From the NCBI GenBank assembly GCA_963826145.1, contig CAWGVW010000001.1, positions 1,426,001 through 1,490,000 of the forward strand: a DNA stretch of 64,000 nt, written 5' to 3'. Positions within the stretch are counted from its first letter, which is position 1; each line of letters starts with the position of its first letter. Positions 43,153 through 53,701 of the stretch are shown here, in pieces. A program made the position numbers and the translations under genes. The notes under the pieces are model-generated. The model saw only the letters and a program-made list of their open reading frames with translations, had not been told where the DNA came from and ran no database searches. Origin of the DNA: JBGPLJ01 sp963826145 (GTDB taxonomy: Bacteria > Pseudomonadota > Gammaproteobacteria > Steroidobacterales > Steroidobacteraceae).

Positions 43153-44083
43153 CCGCCGCATCTTGTGCGCAAGCCCTTGAGTCGATTGCCCAACTGAATA
43201 GCCTGCGGGCCTTGAGCCAGCCGCCATCGCCGATCTCCCCGAGGCCGAGGAGCCGCCGGCCGGGCCCGAAGACAACACGCGGCCCCGGTGCGCCATCGGC
43301 AGCCACCCGCTGGCCCTGGGCAAGGCGCCGCATACGCTCGGAATCAAGGTGTATTTCCTCGCGGCCCGCGAGTCCCCGCTCGATGGGCAGGAGTGCCCGC
43401 GCCAGCCTCTCAGGACCCTCGCCCGCCGCTGCCTCGAGGCCTGCAAGCGTCCACATTGGCTCGTTTTCGAAGGGCTCGACCCCGATTCGTCGCAATTCGC
43501 TCACGAATCCGACCGTTCCGAGGGCGACGGCGATGTCCTCCGCTAGGACGCGAATATAGGTACCGGTCGAGCAGCCGACGGAAATCCGCAGGCTCGCAGG
43601 CTCGAGGGCAAGGAGTTCGATGCGGTGGATTTCAATGCTGCGCGACGGACGGTCGACCTCGATGCCCTTGCGCGCCAGCTGGTAGAGGCGCACGCCGCCG
43701 ACGTGCACCGCGGAATGCATGGGTGGCTTCTGCTGGCGGGACCCGATGAACGTTGCCAGAACGCGCTCTAGCGCGGCACGTTCCAGGACGGGGACCGGTT
43801 GCTCCTCGATCACTTCGCCCTCGGCATCGCCGGTCGATGTGCGCTTACCGAGCTGAATGCCGGCCAGATAGGACTTGCGGGCGCCAAGGAGGAGCCCAGC
43901 GATCTTGGTCGCTTCGCCGATGCAGACAGGCAACATACCCGTCGCAAGCGGATCGAGACTGCCGGTGTGGCCCGCGGGTGGCCGCCCATAAAGATGTCTC
44001 ACACGCTGCAGCGCCTGGTTCGACGACAGGCCGAGTGGCTTGTCGAGCAGCAGAATGCCGTGGAGGGACTCTGGCTCAGGCAA
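43127..44083 (-). CDS. truB: tRNA pseudouridine(55) synthase
   Basis: TruB makes pseudouridine 55 in the T-loop. The 318-aa protein has the catalytic aspartate motif GHTGSLDPLATGMLPV, the LDKPLGLSSNQAL start and the RTSTGDAEGEV and GTYIRVLAEDI motifs. A C-terminal PUA-like extension follows. The apparent start is a TTG overlapping the M20-hydrolase gene by eight bases, with no clear ribosome-binding site, so coupling is likely. Confidence 0.94.
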   Translation of the reverse strand: MPEPESLHGILLLDKPLGLSSNQALQRVRHLYGRPPAGHTGSLDPLATGMLPVCIGEATKIAGLLLGARKSYLAGIQLGKRTSTGDAEGEVIEEQPVPVLERAALERVLATFIGSRQQKPPMHSAVHVGGVRLYQLARKGIEVDRPSRSIEIHRIELLALEPASLRISVGCSTGTYIRVLAEDIAVALGTVGFVSELRRIGVEPFENEPMWTLAGLEAAAGEGPERLARALLPIERGLAGREEIHLDSERMRRLAQGQRVAADGAPGPRVVFGPGRRLLGLGEIGDGGWLKARRLFSWAIDSRACAQDAAVESGPVRR

Positions 44084-45578
44084 TGGCGTACAGGTAGTCG
44101 ACGAAGGATTGCACCATGTCGTTCATACCGTGGAGTTTCGGATTTTTCGACTCGACAAGGAAAAGTTCGTCGGGCGCGTGTGCGCCGGTGCCGTAGCCGA
44201 GGCCGAAGTTCGCGAGCGCGAGGCTGAGCGGCGCGCCGGTGAACATCGCGCCGGGATCGGAGCCGCCCGATCGCGGCCACAGCATCGGATCGACGCCGTA
44301 ACGCCGATAGACGCCGATCTGCGCCTGGATCACGGGCGAGCTCGACGAGGTCGTCGAAACGTAGTTGAAGCCGCCGTTCACGACGACCTCGATGTCGCCG
44401 AATCCGCGTTTTGCGAGATGCGCCTTGAGTTTCGCCACGGTGTCTTCGGGGGTCATGTCAGGCACGAGCCGCATGTCGAGCTTCGCGATGAGCTTGTGGG
44501 GCAGGATGGTCTTGCCGCCCGGCCCGGTGTAGCCGCCCACAAGGCCCTCGATCGTCAGCGTCGGACGCGCGACGGCATCTTCTAGCGCCTGACGCCAGTT
44601 CGCATCGCGCGCCCATTGCTTGACGCCCGCCACTTCCTTCGCTGTCTTCTCGTCGAGGCGCTTCGCCGCGACATCGAGCATCGCCTGCTCCGCGGCGCTC
44701 AAGGGCTTTACGTGCTCTAAAAAGCCGTCGATCGCCGGATCGCCTTGCGCCGTCACGAGGGAATTGAGCGCCTGCACCAGATGCCAGGCCGGCGCGTCAA
44801 CGCGCGCGGCGTAGCTCGAATGCAGGTCGTGATCGGATCCACGGCCCCATTTCTCGCCGCTCACGATGAGATCGAGTTCCACGTCGCCCTTCGAGCCGAG
44901 CGTCATGGTCACGCCGCCGTCGCGGCTCTGCGAGGCATCGGGCCCCAGGACGCCGAGGCTGCGAGCAAGTGCCGCGCGTGGCGTCGGCGCAAGGACAACT
45001 TCTGCAAAATTCGGCGATCCGATCTCCTCTTCGCCGTCCGCGACGAGCACCAGGTTCACAGGTAGTTTGCGCCCCGCTCCGCGGATGGCGTGCAGAGCTG
45101 CGAGAAATGCGGCCTGCGGGCCCTTCTGGTTCACCGCACCCCGGCCACGAACGATTTTGCCAAGATCCGGCACATCGACCAGCCGGGCTTCCCAGGGAGG
45201 CGTCGTCCATTCCGCGGGATCGACCTGTTTCACGTCGTACATGAAGTAGAGGCCGAGAGTCTTCTTCGCGCCGGCATCGAGGGTAGCGTAGACGCCGGGA
45301 GCGCCCTTCGTCGGCATCCGCTCGACGTGCTGGAAGCCGGCGTCACCTGCGAGCTTCATCATGAGCGCGCAGCCCTCTTCCATGCCAATGTTCTCGGCGG
45401 CGATCGATGGCTGGTGGATCCACTCCTGCAAGCGCGCGACGGATTCATCGTGCCGCCGGTCGACTTCGCGATACACATCGTCGAGCTTCGCTGCGCCGAA
45501 GCTGCGCTCGGCGGCGAGGAGCGCCGCGCTCGTGGCGAGCATGCCGCCGACGAAATCCCGACGACTGAGGTCATTCAT
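44076..45578 (-). CDS. M20-family metallohydrolase with Tat-type signal and two altered metal ligands
   Basis: The 500-aa protein begins with a twin-arginine-type signal (SRRDFVGGMLATSAALLA) and has the M20 peptidase fold. It keeps the catalytic glutamate in DGEEEIGSPNF, the dimerisation-domain histidine in DHDLHSSY and the last metal histidine in GAHAPDELF. The first ligand motif, usually GHYD, reads FMYD. The bridging aspartate motif, usually GASDDKG, reads GAVNQKG. Two of the five usual zinc ligands are therefore replaced. Its ATG overlaps rbfA (ATGA) and its end overlaps truB, so it is embedded in a translation operon. Substrate unknown. Confidence 0.85.
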   Translation of the reverse strand: MNDLSRRDFVGGMLATSAALLAAERSFGAAKLDDVYREVDRRHDESVARLQEWIHQPSIAAENIGMEEGCALMMKLAGDAGFQHVERMPTKGAPGVYATLDAGAKKTLGLYFMYDVKQVDPAEWTTPPWEARLVDVPDLGKIVRGRGAVNQKGPQAAFLAALHAIRGAGRKLPVNLVLVADGEEEIGSPNFAEVVLAPTPRAALARSLGVLGPDASQSRDGGVTMTLGSKGDVELDLIVSGEKWGRGSDHDLHSSYAARVDAPAWHLVQALNSLVTAQGDPAIDGFLEHVKPLSAAEQAMLDVAAKRLDEKTAKEVAGVKQWARDANWRQALEDAVARPTLTIEGLVGGYTGPGGKTILPHKLIAKLDMRLVPDMTPEDTVAKLKAHLAKRGFGDIEVVVNGGFNYVSTTSSSSPVIQAQIGVYRRYGVDPMLWPRSGGSDPGAMFTGAPLSLALANFGLGYGTGAHAPDELFLVESKNPKLHGMNDMVQSFVDYLYAIA

Positions 45579-45958
45579 GTCGATTCTCCTCGAGGCTTCT
45601 TGTCCGATGCGACCGCCTGATCGATGAGAGAGGTGAGGTGCGCCGCCTTGCCAATCATTTCGTCGGGTTTGAAGTGAAGCTCGGGCACCTGGCGCATCTT
45701 CATGAGACGGCCAAGCTTGGCGCGGAGAAACCCCGCGACATTATCGAGACCTTCCTGCACTTCGGGAGTGGGGTCGCGGCCGAGCACACCGTAGTGGATC
45801 TTCGCGTGGCCGAGGTCCTGCGAAACTTCGATCGCGGTGATCGTGACGAGCGCCACCCGCGGATCCTTCACCTCACGGCGCAGGAGCTCCGCCAGCAGGC
45901 GCTGCAGCTCCGCTTCCACGCGCCGCGCCCGCGGATATTCACGCTGTCCGTTCTTCAT
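45575..45958 (-). CDS. rbfA: Ribosome-binding factor A
   Basis: RbfA (127 aa) assists late 30S maturation and cold adaptation. It has the KH-like fold sequence RRVEAELQRLLAELLRREVKDPRV, LVTITAIEVSQDLGHAKIHY and LRAKLGRLMKMRQVPELHF. It lies six bases downstream of infB. Its stop overlaps the M20-hydrolase start rather than truB, which is the usual neighbour. Confidence 0.95.
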   Translation of the reverse strand: MKNGQREYPRARRVEAELQRLLAELLRREVKDPRVALVTITAIEVSQDLGHAKIHYGVLGRDPTPEVQEGLDNVAGFLRAKLGRLMKMRQVPELHFKPDEMIGKAAHLTSLIDQAVASDKKPRGEST

Positions 45959-45964
45959 GGAACG

Positions 45965-48484
<2,520 letters not shown>

Positions 48485-48510
48485 GGGCGCTCCTCGTGTA
48501 TCGACTTCGA

Positions 48511-50016
48511 CTAGCGCGCGGCCTCGAACCAGGGTTCGCGCGCTTTCATGATGAGCGCGCCGGCGCGCTCCGCATCGAGCCCCTCGATAACCAGGAGCTC
48601 ATCGACCGCCTGGTCCGCGAGATCCTCGCGCGTACGGATGCCCGCGCGCGCGAGCTTCAGCGCAAGGTCCGGGCTCATGCCTTCGAGCATCAGGAGGTCA
48701 TCCGCGGGGAGCGATGACTCCATCGTTTCCTCGCTTGCGATGGCCTGCGTCAACAGCACGTCGCGTGCGCGGTTGCGCAGCTCCTTCACGATTTCGTCGT
48801 CGAACTCCTCGATCGAGGACAGCTCGCTCGCGGGAACGTACGCGACCTCCTCGATGGTCGAGAAGCCTTCCTGCACGAGGATGGTCGCGACGTCCTCATC
48901 GACGTCGAGCGCCTTCTTGAAGACTTCGATGAGCGCCTTCGATTCCGTTTCGCTCTTCGCCTCCGCGGCCGACTCGGTCATGACGTTGAGGTCCCAGCCG
49001 GTCAGTTCGCTCGCGAGCCGGATGTTCTGGCCGCCGCGGCCGATCGCCTGCGAGAGCTTGTCCTCGGCGACCGCGATATCCATGCTGTGCTTGTCTTCGT
49101 CGACGACGATCGAAGTGACTTCGGCCGGCGACATCGCGTTGATGACGAACTGCGCCGCGTTGTCGTTGAACGGGATGATGTCGACGCGCTCGCCCGCGAT
49201 TTCATTCGAGACCGCCTGCACGCGCGAACCGCGCATGCCGACGCAGGCGCCGACAGGATCGATGCGCGGATCGTTGCTCTTGACCGCAATCTTGGCGCGC
49301 ACGCCGGCATCGCGCGCGGCGCCGAGAATATTGATGAGGCCCTGGCCGACCTCCGGCACCTCGAGCTTGAAGAGCTCGATCAGGAATTCGGGCGCCGTGC
49401 GCGTGAGAAAGAGCTGCGGGCCGCGCGGCTCCGAGCGCACGTCCTTGAGGAACGCCTTGATGCGGTCCTGCGAACGTACGGGCTCGCGCGGGATCATCTG
49501 CTCGCGCGAAATGAAACCCTCGGCATTGCCGCCGAGATCGACGAAGGTGCCATTGCGATCGACGCGCTTCACGATGCCGCTCACGAGCGTGCCGATGCGA
49601 TCCTTGTATTCCTCGACGACCTGGGCGCGCTCGGCCTCGCGCACCTTCTGCACGATGACCTGCTTTGCCTGCTGGGCGGCGATGCGCCCGAAGGCTTCCG
49701 AGGCGATGGGCTCCTCGACGTAACCGCCGACTTCGACGTTCGGATCCATGTCGCGCCCGTCCTCGAACCGCAATTCGCGCTCCGGGAACTCGAGTTCCGT
49801 CGAGTCGTCCGCGAACACCTTCCAGCGCCGGAACGTCTCGTAGTCGCCGGTCTTGCGGTCGATGGCGACCCGCACGTCCCAGTCTTCGCCGCGCTTCTTG
49901 CGCGAAGCCGACGCAAGCGCCGCTTCCAGCGCCTCGAAGATGATTTCCTTGTCGACGCCCTTCTCGTTGGAAACGGCGTCCACCACCATCAGAATCTCTT
50001 TGTTCATCGATGCCAT
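48511..50016 (-). CDS. nusA: Transcription termination/antitermination factor NusA
   Basis: NusA (501 aa) binds RNA polymerase and modulates pausing, termination and antitermination. It has the N-terminal polymerase-binding domain (EILMVVDAVSNEKGV) and an S1 domain (GTLVSGIVKRVDRNGTFVDLGG). Two KH domains (DPVGACVGMRGSRVQAVSNEI and LSQAIGRGGQNIRLASELTG) and two C-terminal acidic repeats follow. The start may be the first ATG at 50016 or the ATG at 50007. It lies 25 bp downstream of rimP. Confidence 0.97.
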   Translation of the reverse strand: MASMNKEILMVVDAVSNEKGVDKEIIFEALEAALASASRKKRGEDWDVRVAIDRKTGDYETFRRWKVFADDSTELEFPERELRFEDGRDMDPNVEVGGYVEEPIASEAFGRIAAQQAKQVIVQKVREAERAQVVEEYKDRIGTLVSGIVKRVDRNGTFVDLGGNAEGFISREQMIPREPVRSQDRIKAFLKDVRSEPRGPQLFLTRTAPEFLIELFKLEVPEVGQGLINILGAARDAGVRAKIAVKSNDPRIDPVGACVGMRGSRVQAVSNEIAGERVDIIPFNDNAAQFVINAMSPAEVTSIVVDEDKHSMDIAVAEDKLSQAIGRGGQNIRLASELTGWDLNVMTESAAEAKSETESKALIEVFKKALDVDEDVATILVQEGFSTIEEVAYVPASELSSIEEFDDEIVKELRNRARDVLLTQAIASEETMESSLPADDLLMLEGMSPDLALKLARAGIRTREDLADQAVDELLVIEGLDAERAGALIMKAREPWFEAAR

Positions 50017-50041
50017 GATCGTTCTCGCTCCGCACTCGCCT

Positions 50042-50488
50042 CTAGTACTCCGGCTTCAGCCGGGTCCTTTGAATCAGCCGGAACGGCAATGTGTAGTTCT
50101 GCCGGTCCACTTCAACCGAAATTCCCTCATCGTCCACCGCACGCAGCGCCCCCGTGTAACGGCGCCGCCCGTCCATCGGGCTCGCGAGCTGCACGTGCAC
50201 CCGGCTCCCGACGAAGCGCTCGTAGTGCGCGCGCTTGCGCAGGATCCGATCGAGCCCGGGCGAGGACACCTCGAGGCTGTAAGCCCTGGGAATCGGATCG
50301 CTCGCATCGAGCGTCGTCTCGACCCCCTTGCTCACCGCCGCGCAGTCGTCGAGATCGACCCCTTTCGGCCCGTCGATGAATAGCCGCAACACCGAGTCCC
50401 GGCCCTGCGGCACGAACTCGACTTCGATCAGTTCGTAGCCCAGCGCCTCGACCACTGGTTCCAGGAGCCCAAGCAGCTCGTCTCTCAT
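50042..50488 (-). CDS. rimP: Ribosome maturation factor RimP
   Basis: RimP (148 aa from the ATG at 50488) promotes 30S assembly. It has EPVVEALGYELIEVEFVPQG, LRLFIDGPKGVDLDDCAAVS and the signature SLEVSSPGLDRILRK. The E. coli protein is 150 aa, supporting this start over an in-frame extension that would run through a terminator hairpin. It opens the nusA-infB operon behind a structured leader. Confidence 0.95.
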   Translation of the reverse strand: MRDELLGLLEPVVEALGYELIEVEFVPQGRDSVLRLFIDGPKGVDLDDCAAVSKGVETTLDASDPIPRAYSLEVSSPGLDRILRKRAHYERFVGSRVHVQLASPMDGRRRYTGALRAVDDEGISVEVDRQNYTLPFRLIQRTRLKPEY

Positions 50489-50503
50489 TTCAACCGCCAC
50501 CAG

Positions 50504-50530
50504 AAACAAAAATGGGCCCCAGGGCCCATT
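50504..50530 (-). terminator. Intrinsic terminator/attenuator immediately upstream of rimP
   Basis: On the minus strand, AATGGGCC pairs with GGCCCATT around a four-base loop, followed by TTTGTTT. It ends about 15 bases before the rimP start, so a polymerase from the upstream promoter must read through it. A RimP-leader attenuator has been proposed in gammaproteobacteria, which fits this arrangement. Confidence 0.8.
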
Positions 50531-50641
50531 CACTTTCTTCACTAATTGAACCGTCTAACTTACTGATATCAATACCTAATATCAGCCCGTCCAGAGGGCC
50601 GGTGAAGCCAGTGGTCCCGGCCAGGGACTCACTGAAGCCAT

Positions 50642-50664
50642 AAAAAAAGCCCCTCGGGGGGCCT
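50642..50664 (-). terminator. First intrinsic terminator in the rimP leader
   Basis: On the minus strand AGGCCCC and GGGGCTT pair around CCGA, followed by seven uridines in total. It would release a transcript of roughly 115 nt started at the promoter at 50766-50794. It is the first of two tandem terminators upstream of rimP. Confidence 0.8.
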
Positions 50665-50758
50665 CTAACAGCTTTCACCTTGGCGGCTGACCGGTAGCTT
50701 CACTGCTCGCCCGATCGTGGCACCGTCACCCCAAAGGGTACCGGGGCTGCCACCCGAG
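50642..50758 (-). ncRNA. Candidate structured leader RNA of the rimP-nusA-infB operon
   Basis: The 328-bp gap between the GGDEF-EAL gene and rimP holds no gene. A strong promoter and an intrinsic terminator bound a segment of about 115 nt that can fold: GTGGCA pairs with TGCCAC around an inner ACCC/GGGT hairpin. I looked for the metY or leu tRNA genes found here in enterics and saw none. The RNA could be a leader whose termination is regulated or an independent small RNA. Confidence 0.5.
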
Positions 50759-50765
50759 GGCGCGC

Positions 50766-50794
50766 ATTCTAAGGGAAGGGATGGGAAGTGCCAA
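50766..50794 (-). promoter_or_regulatory. Strong promoter of the rimP-nusA-infB operon leader
   Basis: On the minus strand TTGGCA (50789-50794) and TAGAAT (50766-50771) are separated by exactly 17 bp. The GC-rich discriminator GCGCGCCCTC follows. The -10/discriminator is identical to that of rpsO. The start of transcription is expected near 50758. GC-rich discriminators suggest stringent control. Confidence 0.8.
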
Positions 50795-50816
50795 CCCGCG
50801 AACGCGGGGCGGGCCT

Positions 50817-52583
50817 TCAGGCGGATTCGGCGAGGCTCGTCTCGAGCCCCAGAGCCCTCTCGAAGGACATCGGGCGGCCAAGTGCAAAGCCTTGCCCGTA
50901 ATGCACCCCAAGTTCGATCAGCCGCGCATGGATGGCGGGCGATTCCACGTATTCCGCAACAGTCTCGATGCCCATGGAGGTCGCGAGCTGGGTCACGGCG
51001 CGAACCAATGCCTCCGAGCGCGGGTTCTCGAGGAGATCGCGCACGAATGATCCATCGAGCTTCACGGTCGCTACCTCGAGACTCTTCAGGTAGGCGAGAG
51101 AGCTCAAGCCGGTGCCGAAATCATCGAGTGCGAAGCGGCAGCCGCGCGTCGCGAGGCGCCGCATCAGCATCTGCGTGAGGCCGATGTTTGCAATCGCCGC
51201 GGTCTCGGTTACTTCGAACCCGAGCCATTCGCCCGGAATCGAATGCTCGGTGATGCGCTTCAGGATCCATTCGAGCAGACCCGGATCGCTCAGCGTTGGT
51301 CCCGAGAGATTGATGGAAAAGCGCCGCGGCTCCCTTTCGAGCTGCGCGCGCGCATCCGCGAGGCGACGTATCACGTGATCGAGCACCCAGCGGTCGATGT
51401 CCGGCAACAGCTGATAACGCGTTGCGGCCGAGAAGAAGACGCTCGGTGCAACGGGATTGCCGAGCTCATCGATCATGCGCACGAGGAGCTCGAAGCGCTG
51501 GACAGGCTCCGTGCCGACGAGCGGCACGATCGGCTGCGCCTCGATGCGAAAGCGGCCCGTATCGAGCGCCTCACGCAAACGACCGAGGATCAGGATGTCG
51601 TGATGCCGACGGACGATGCTCTGGTCCGCGTCCTGGTAAACCTCGACACGGTTGCGGCCGCGATCCTTGGCAGCCTTGCAGGCGAGTTCCGCCGCGGCAA
51701 GCGCATGGCCAAGGCTCGGCTCGCCGGCGTCGACCGGCGCGACCCCCCATGAAATCGAGAGTGGAATCAGCTGTCGCCCGTGTTGCAGACCCTTGGCATG
51801 CATCGCCGCGCGCAGCTGATCGGCCAGTTGATGGGCCCGCGCCAGCGTGCAGTTGGCGAGGAACACGGTGAAGCGGTCGCCCGAGAGCCGGCTGCTGACG
51901 GCGTGATGCCCATCGAGCTGCTCCTTCAGTTCGGCCCCGACGCGCGCGATCGCCTGATCACCGATCTTGTAGCCCCAGAGATCGTTGACGACGTGCAGCT
52001 GATCGATGTCGCCGTAGAGAATGCAGGCCTGCAGGTTCGTGCCGGCCGACTGGATCAGCGAATGCGCCTGGGTCTCGAACGCGCTGCGCGACAAGAGGCC
52101 CGTCATTGCATCGTGATCGACCGCGAGATTGCGAGCGAGTATGCGCACGAAGCGCTCCAGCCGGTGCGAGTCGGCATCCGTGAAGTCGACTGCGTCCGCG
52201 CGGTTGATTGCCGCAAGCAAACCGACGCATCGCCCGCTCGCCGACAAAATAGGCATCGCGAGGAGCTTGCACGAGTGCGCGCTGTCAGCGGCATCGCGAA
52301 TGCGATTCTTGATGATGGGGTGGTGTGCCTCCTCCGAATTGGCAAGCAACCGATTGCCAAGTGCCACAAGGATGCGATGACCGGCGCGGCGCATGACGGC
52401 GCTTGCGAACTGTTCGGCTTGCGCATCCACCCCCCGGCAGATGAGCGCACGATACGCGGGCGCGATGAGCGCAACCGCAGCCGCGCCCGTGCGCCGCTGC
52501 GCCGCGGACAGGATGTCCTCCAGGGATTGAGGTGCTGGCATCACCGCTGCACTTGCCTGTCCGTTTTGCCCTGCGTCTTGCAT
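50817..52583 (-). CDS. GAF-GGDEF-EAL protein, predicted c-di-GMP phosphodiesterase
   Basis: The 588-aa protein has a GAF-like N-terminal sensor (about residues 20-150), a GGDEF domain (about 155-305) and an EAL domain (about 320-575). The cyclase signature is degenerate (LSGDRFTVF instead of GGDEF) and no RxxD inhibitory site precedes it. The EAL domain reads FELLVRM and keeps the metal and catalytic residues in INLSGP, FEVTET, LDDFGTG, VKLDGSFV and AEYVES. Phosphodiesterase activity, perhaps tuned by GTP at the GGDEF domain, is therefore more likely than synthesis. No membrane segment is seen. It lies near a c-di-GMP riboswitch (55215-55309). Confidence 0.88.
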   Translation of the reverse strand: MQDAGQNGQASAAVMPAPQSLEDILSAAQRRTGAAAVALIAPAYRALICRGVDAQAEQFASAVMRRAGHRILVALGNRLLANSEEAHHPIIKNRIRDAADSAHSCKLLAMPILSASGRCVGLLAAINRADAVDFTDADSHRLERFVRILARNLAVDHDAMTGLLSRSAFETQAHSLIQSAGTNLQACILYGDIDQLHVVNDLWGYKIGDQAIARVGAELKEQLDGHHAVSSRLSGDRFTVFLANCTLARAHQLADQLRAAMHAKGLQHGRQLIPLSISWGVAPVDAGEPSLGHALAAAELACKAAKDRGRNRVEVYQDADQSIVRRHHDILILGRLREALDTGRFRIEAQPIVPLVGTEPVQRFELLVRMIDELGNPVAPSVFFSAATRYQLLPDIDRWVLDHVIRRLADARAQLEREPRRFSINLSGPTLSDPGLLEWILKRITEHSIPGEWLGFEVTETAAIANIGLTQMLMRRLATRGCRFALDDFGTGLSSLAYLKSLEVATVKLDGSFVRDLLENPRSEALVRAVTQLATSMGIETVAEYVESPAIHARLIELGVHYGQGFALGRPMSFERALGLETSLAESA

Positions 52584-52777
52584 GGACTTCTTCCGGCCAA
52601 AGGGCCGCAGGCCCGGCTGACACGGGCTTCTTCAAGACATGAGAAGCGTCAGGGTAGCGGGAGCGCCGCAAACGGGTGAGATTCCTGTCGCAAATTCCAC
52701 GCGCCGAACAAGCACTTACAGTCAAAGAGTGACTGGCTGCTCATGGCCCCCTGCGAAGCGAAGGGCTAGGGGTAGGG

Positions 52778-53227
52778 TTAACCCGGTTTGCGGAGCATCT
52801 TGTGGATTTCAGCCTGGTGCTCTTCTTCCGCGGCAATCTGGTCCCGCGCGTATTCCTCAAGGAGGATACTGCGGCCTTCGACGAGCCCGTGGAGCCTCCG
52901 ATATTCCTCGAGGCCGACGCCCTCATGCTCCAGCGCTTCGCGCAGGATGGCATCGATGCTGTGCTTATGAGTCTCGAGGAGCGAGCCGATCTTGAGCGAG
53001 GGATGACCGCCGAGCGAGGTGATGTGTTCGCCTGCGAGGAGCGCGTGGGTCTTCGATTCCTCGGCTTGGTCGCGCAACCACGCCGTGATCGGAATGCGGT
53101 TGTGGCCGAAGACCATGAAACTGTAGTGCAGGTAGCGCACGAATCCCGCGAGCTCAAGCTCCAGGATCTCGTTGAGCGTTGCGATGACGCGCTCGGTGTC
53201 GAGCCCGCCTGCGTCGGTTTTCTTCAT
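52778..53227 (-). CDS. Bacterioferritin-like protein
   Basis: The 149-aa four-helix ferritin-like protein starts six bases after AAGGAGA. Candidate di-iron ligands appear in each helix: ELELAGF, QAEESKTHALLAGEH, REALEHEGVGLEEY and AAEEEHQAEIH. The spacing around EESKTH differs from classical Bfr ExxH, and no methionine in the usual heme-ligand position is evident. Heme binding is therefore doubtful. It probably stores or detoxifies iron in the cytoplasm. It is the only gene in its immediate transcript. Confidence 0.82.
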   Translation of the reverse strand: MKKTDAGGLDTERVIATLNEILELELAGFVRYLHYSFMVFGHNRIPITAWLRDQAEESKTHALLAGEHITSLGGHPSLKIGSLLETHKHSIDAILREALEHEGVGLEEYRRLHGLVEGRSILLEEYARDQIAAEEEHQAEIHKMLRKPG

Positions 53228-53310
53228 CTGCGTCTCCTTACCCCGGCTAGCCCAGCCGCAGTCTACCGGATGGGCTCGCTTGCAGAAGACGCTAGTCGAA
53301 TTGCAGCCTG

Positions 53311-53532
53311 TTAGCCCTCGAGCGCGTCGAGCGCCGCCAGGACCTCCCGCTTGCGCCGCTCAGCTTTCCAGAGCCTCAGCCACGCCCGCGCCTGCGTCTT
53401 CTCGTCTGCGTTGGCGCGGTGCTGCAGGTCCTGATATCGCTGCTGGGCACGTGCGACTGCAACGGTCGCCCGGCACCACTGCCTTTCCAGCCGCGCGAGC
53501 GGGTTGAGATCGAATTCGATTGCTAGTGCCAT
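53311..53532 (-). CDS. Small basic hypothetical protein
   Basis: From the ATG at 53532 the product is 73 aa, almost entirely helical and rich in Arg, Ala and Gln (RATVAVARAQQRYQDLQHRA, WLRLWKAERRKREVL). It has no signal peptide and no recognised domain. GGAT lies about ten bases upstream of the start. It sits between the bacterioferritin-like and di-heme cytochrome genes, all on the same strand. Confidence 0.5.
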   Translation of the reverse strand: MALAIEFDLNPLARLERQWCRATVAVARAQQRYQDLQHRANADEKTQARAWLRLWKAERRKREVLAALDALEG

Positions 53533-53631
53533 TTCCAAGGATCCTCCTGCACCTGCGTTGGCCCGGCAATCTGGTTGCACGCCGTGTGCCAAACATCAAT
53601 GGCTTCTCTATCAACGACTTGAGCGACCGGC

Positions 53632-53670
53632 AAAACGCGGGCGGCGCCTTCTTGGGGCGCGACGCCGCCC
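53632..53670 (-). terminator. Possible terminator after the di-heme oxidoreductase gene
   Basis: On the minus strand GGGCGGCG (53663-53670) pairs with CGCCGCCC (53639-53646) around a 16-base loop, followed within three bases by TTTT. The loop is large and the U-run short, so this is moderate evidence only. Confidence 0.45.
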
Positions 53671-53701
53671 GCCCGCTCCACTGTGGAGCATCGCCAGGCT
53701 C

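Noticed and set aside
50490..50678. Possible 62-codon peptide upstream of rimP in the rimP leader region
   Set aside because: It spans both terminator hairpins, is in low-information sequence and has no clear ribosome-binding site.
50490..50816. tRNA gene (metY or leucine tRNA) upstream of rimP as in enterics
   Set aside because: I found no cloverleaf, no T-arm GGTTCGAATCC-like sequence and no CCA end in the interval. It is better explained as a leader with terminators.
53311..53592. Longer 93-codon version of the small basic protein
   Set aside because: The extra 20 residues read like non-coding sequence, and a better-placed ATG at 53532 with a GGAT upstream exists.
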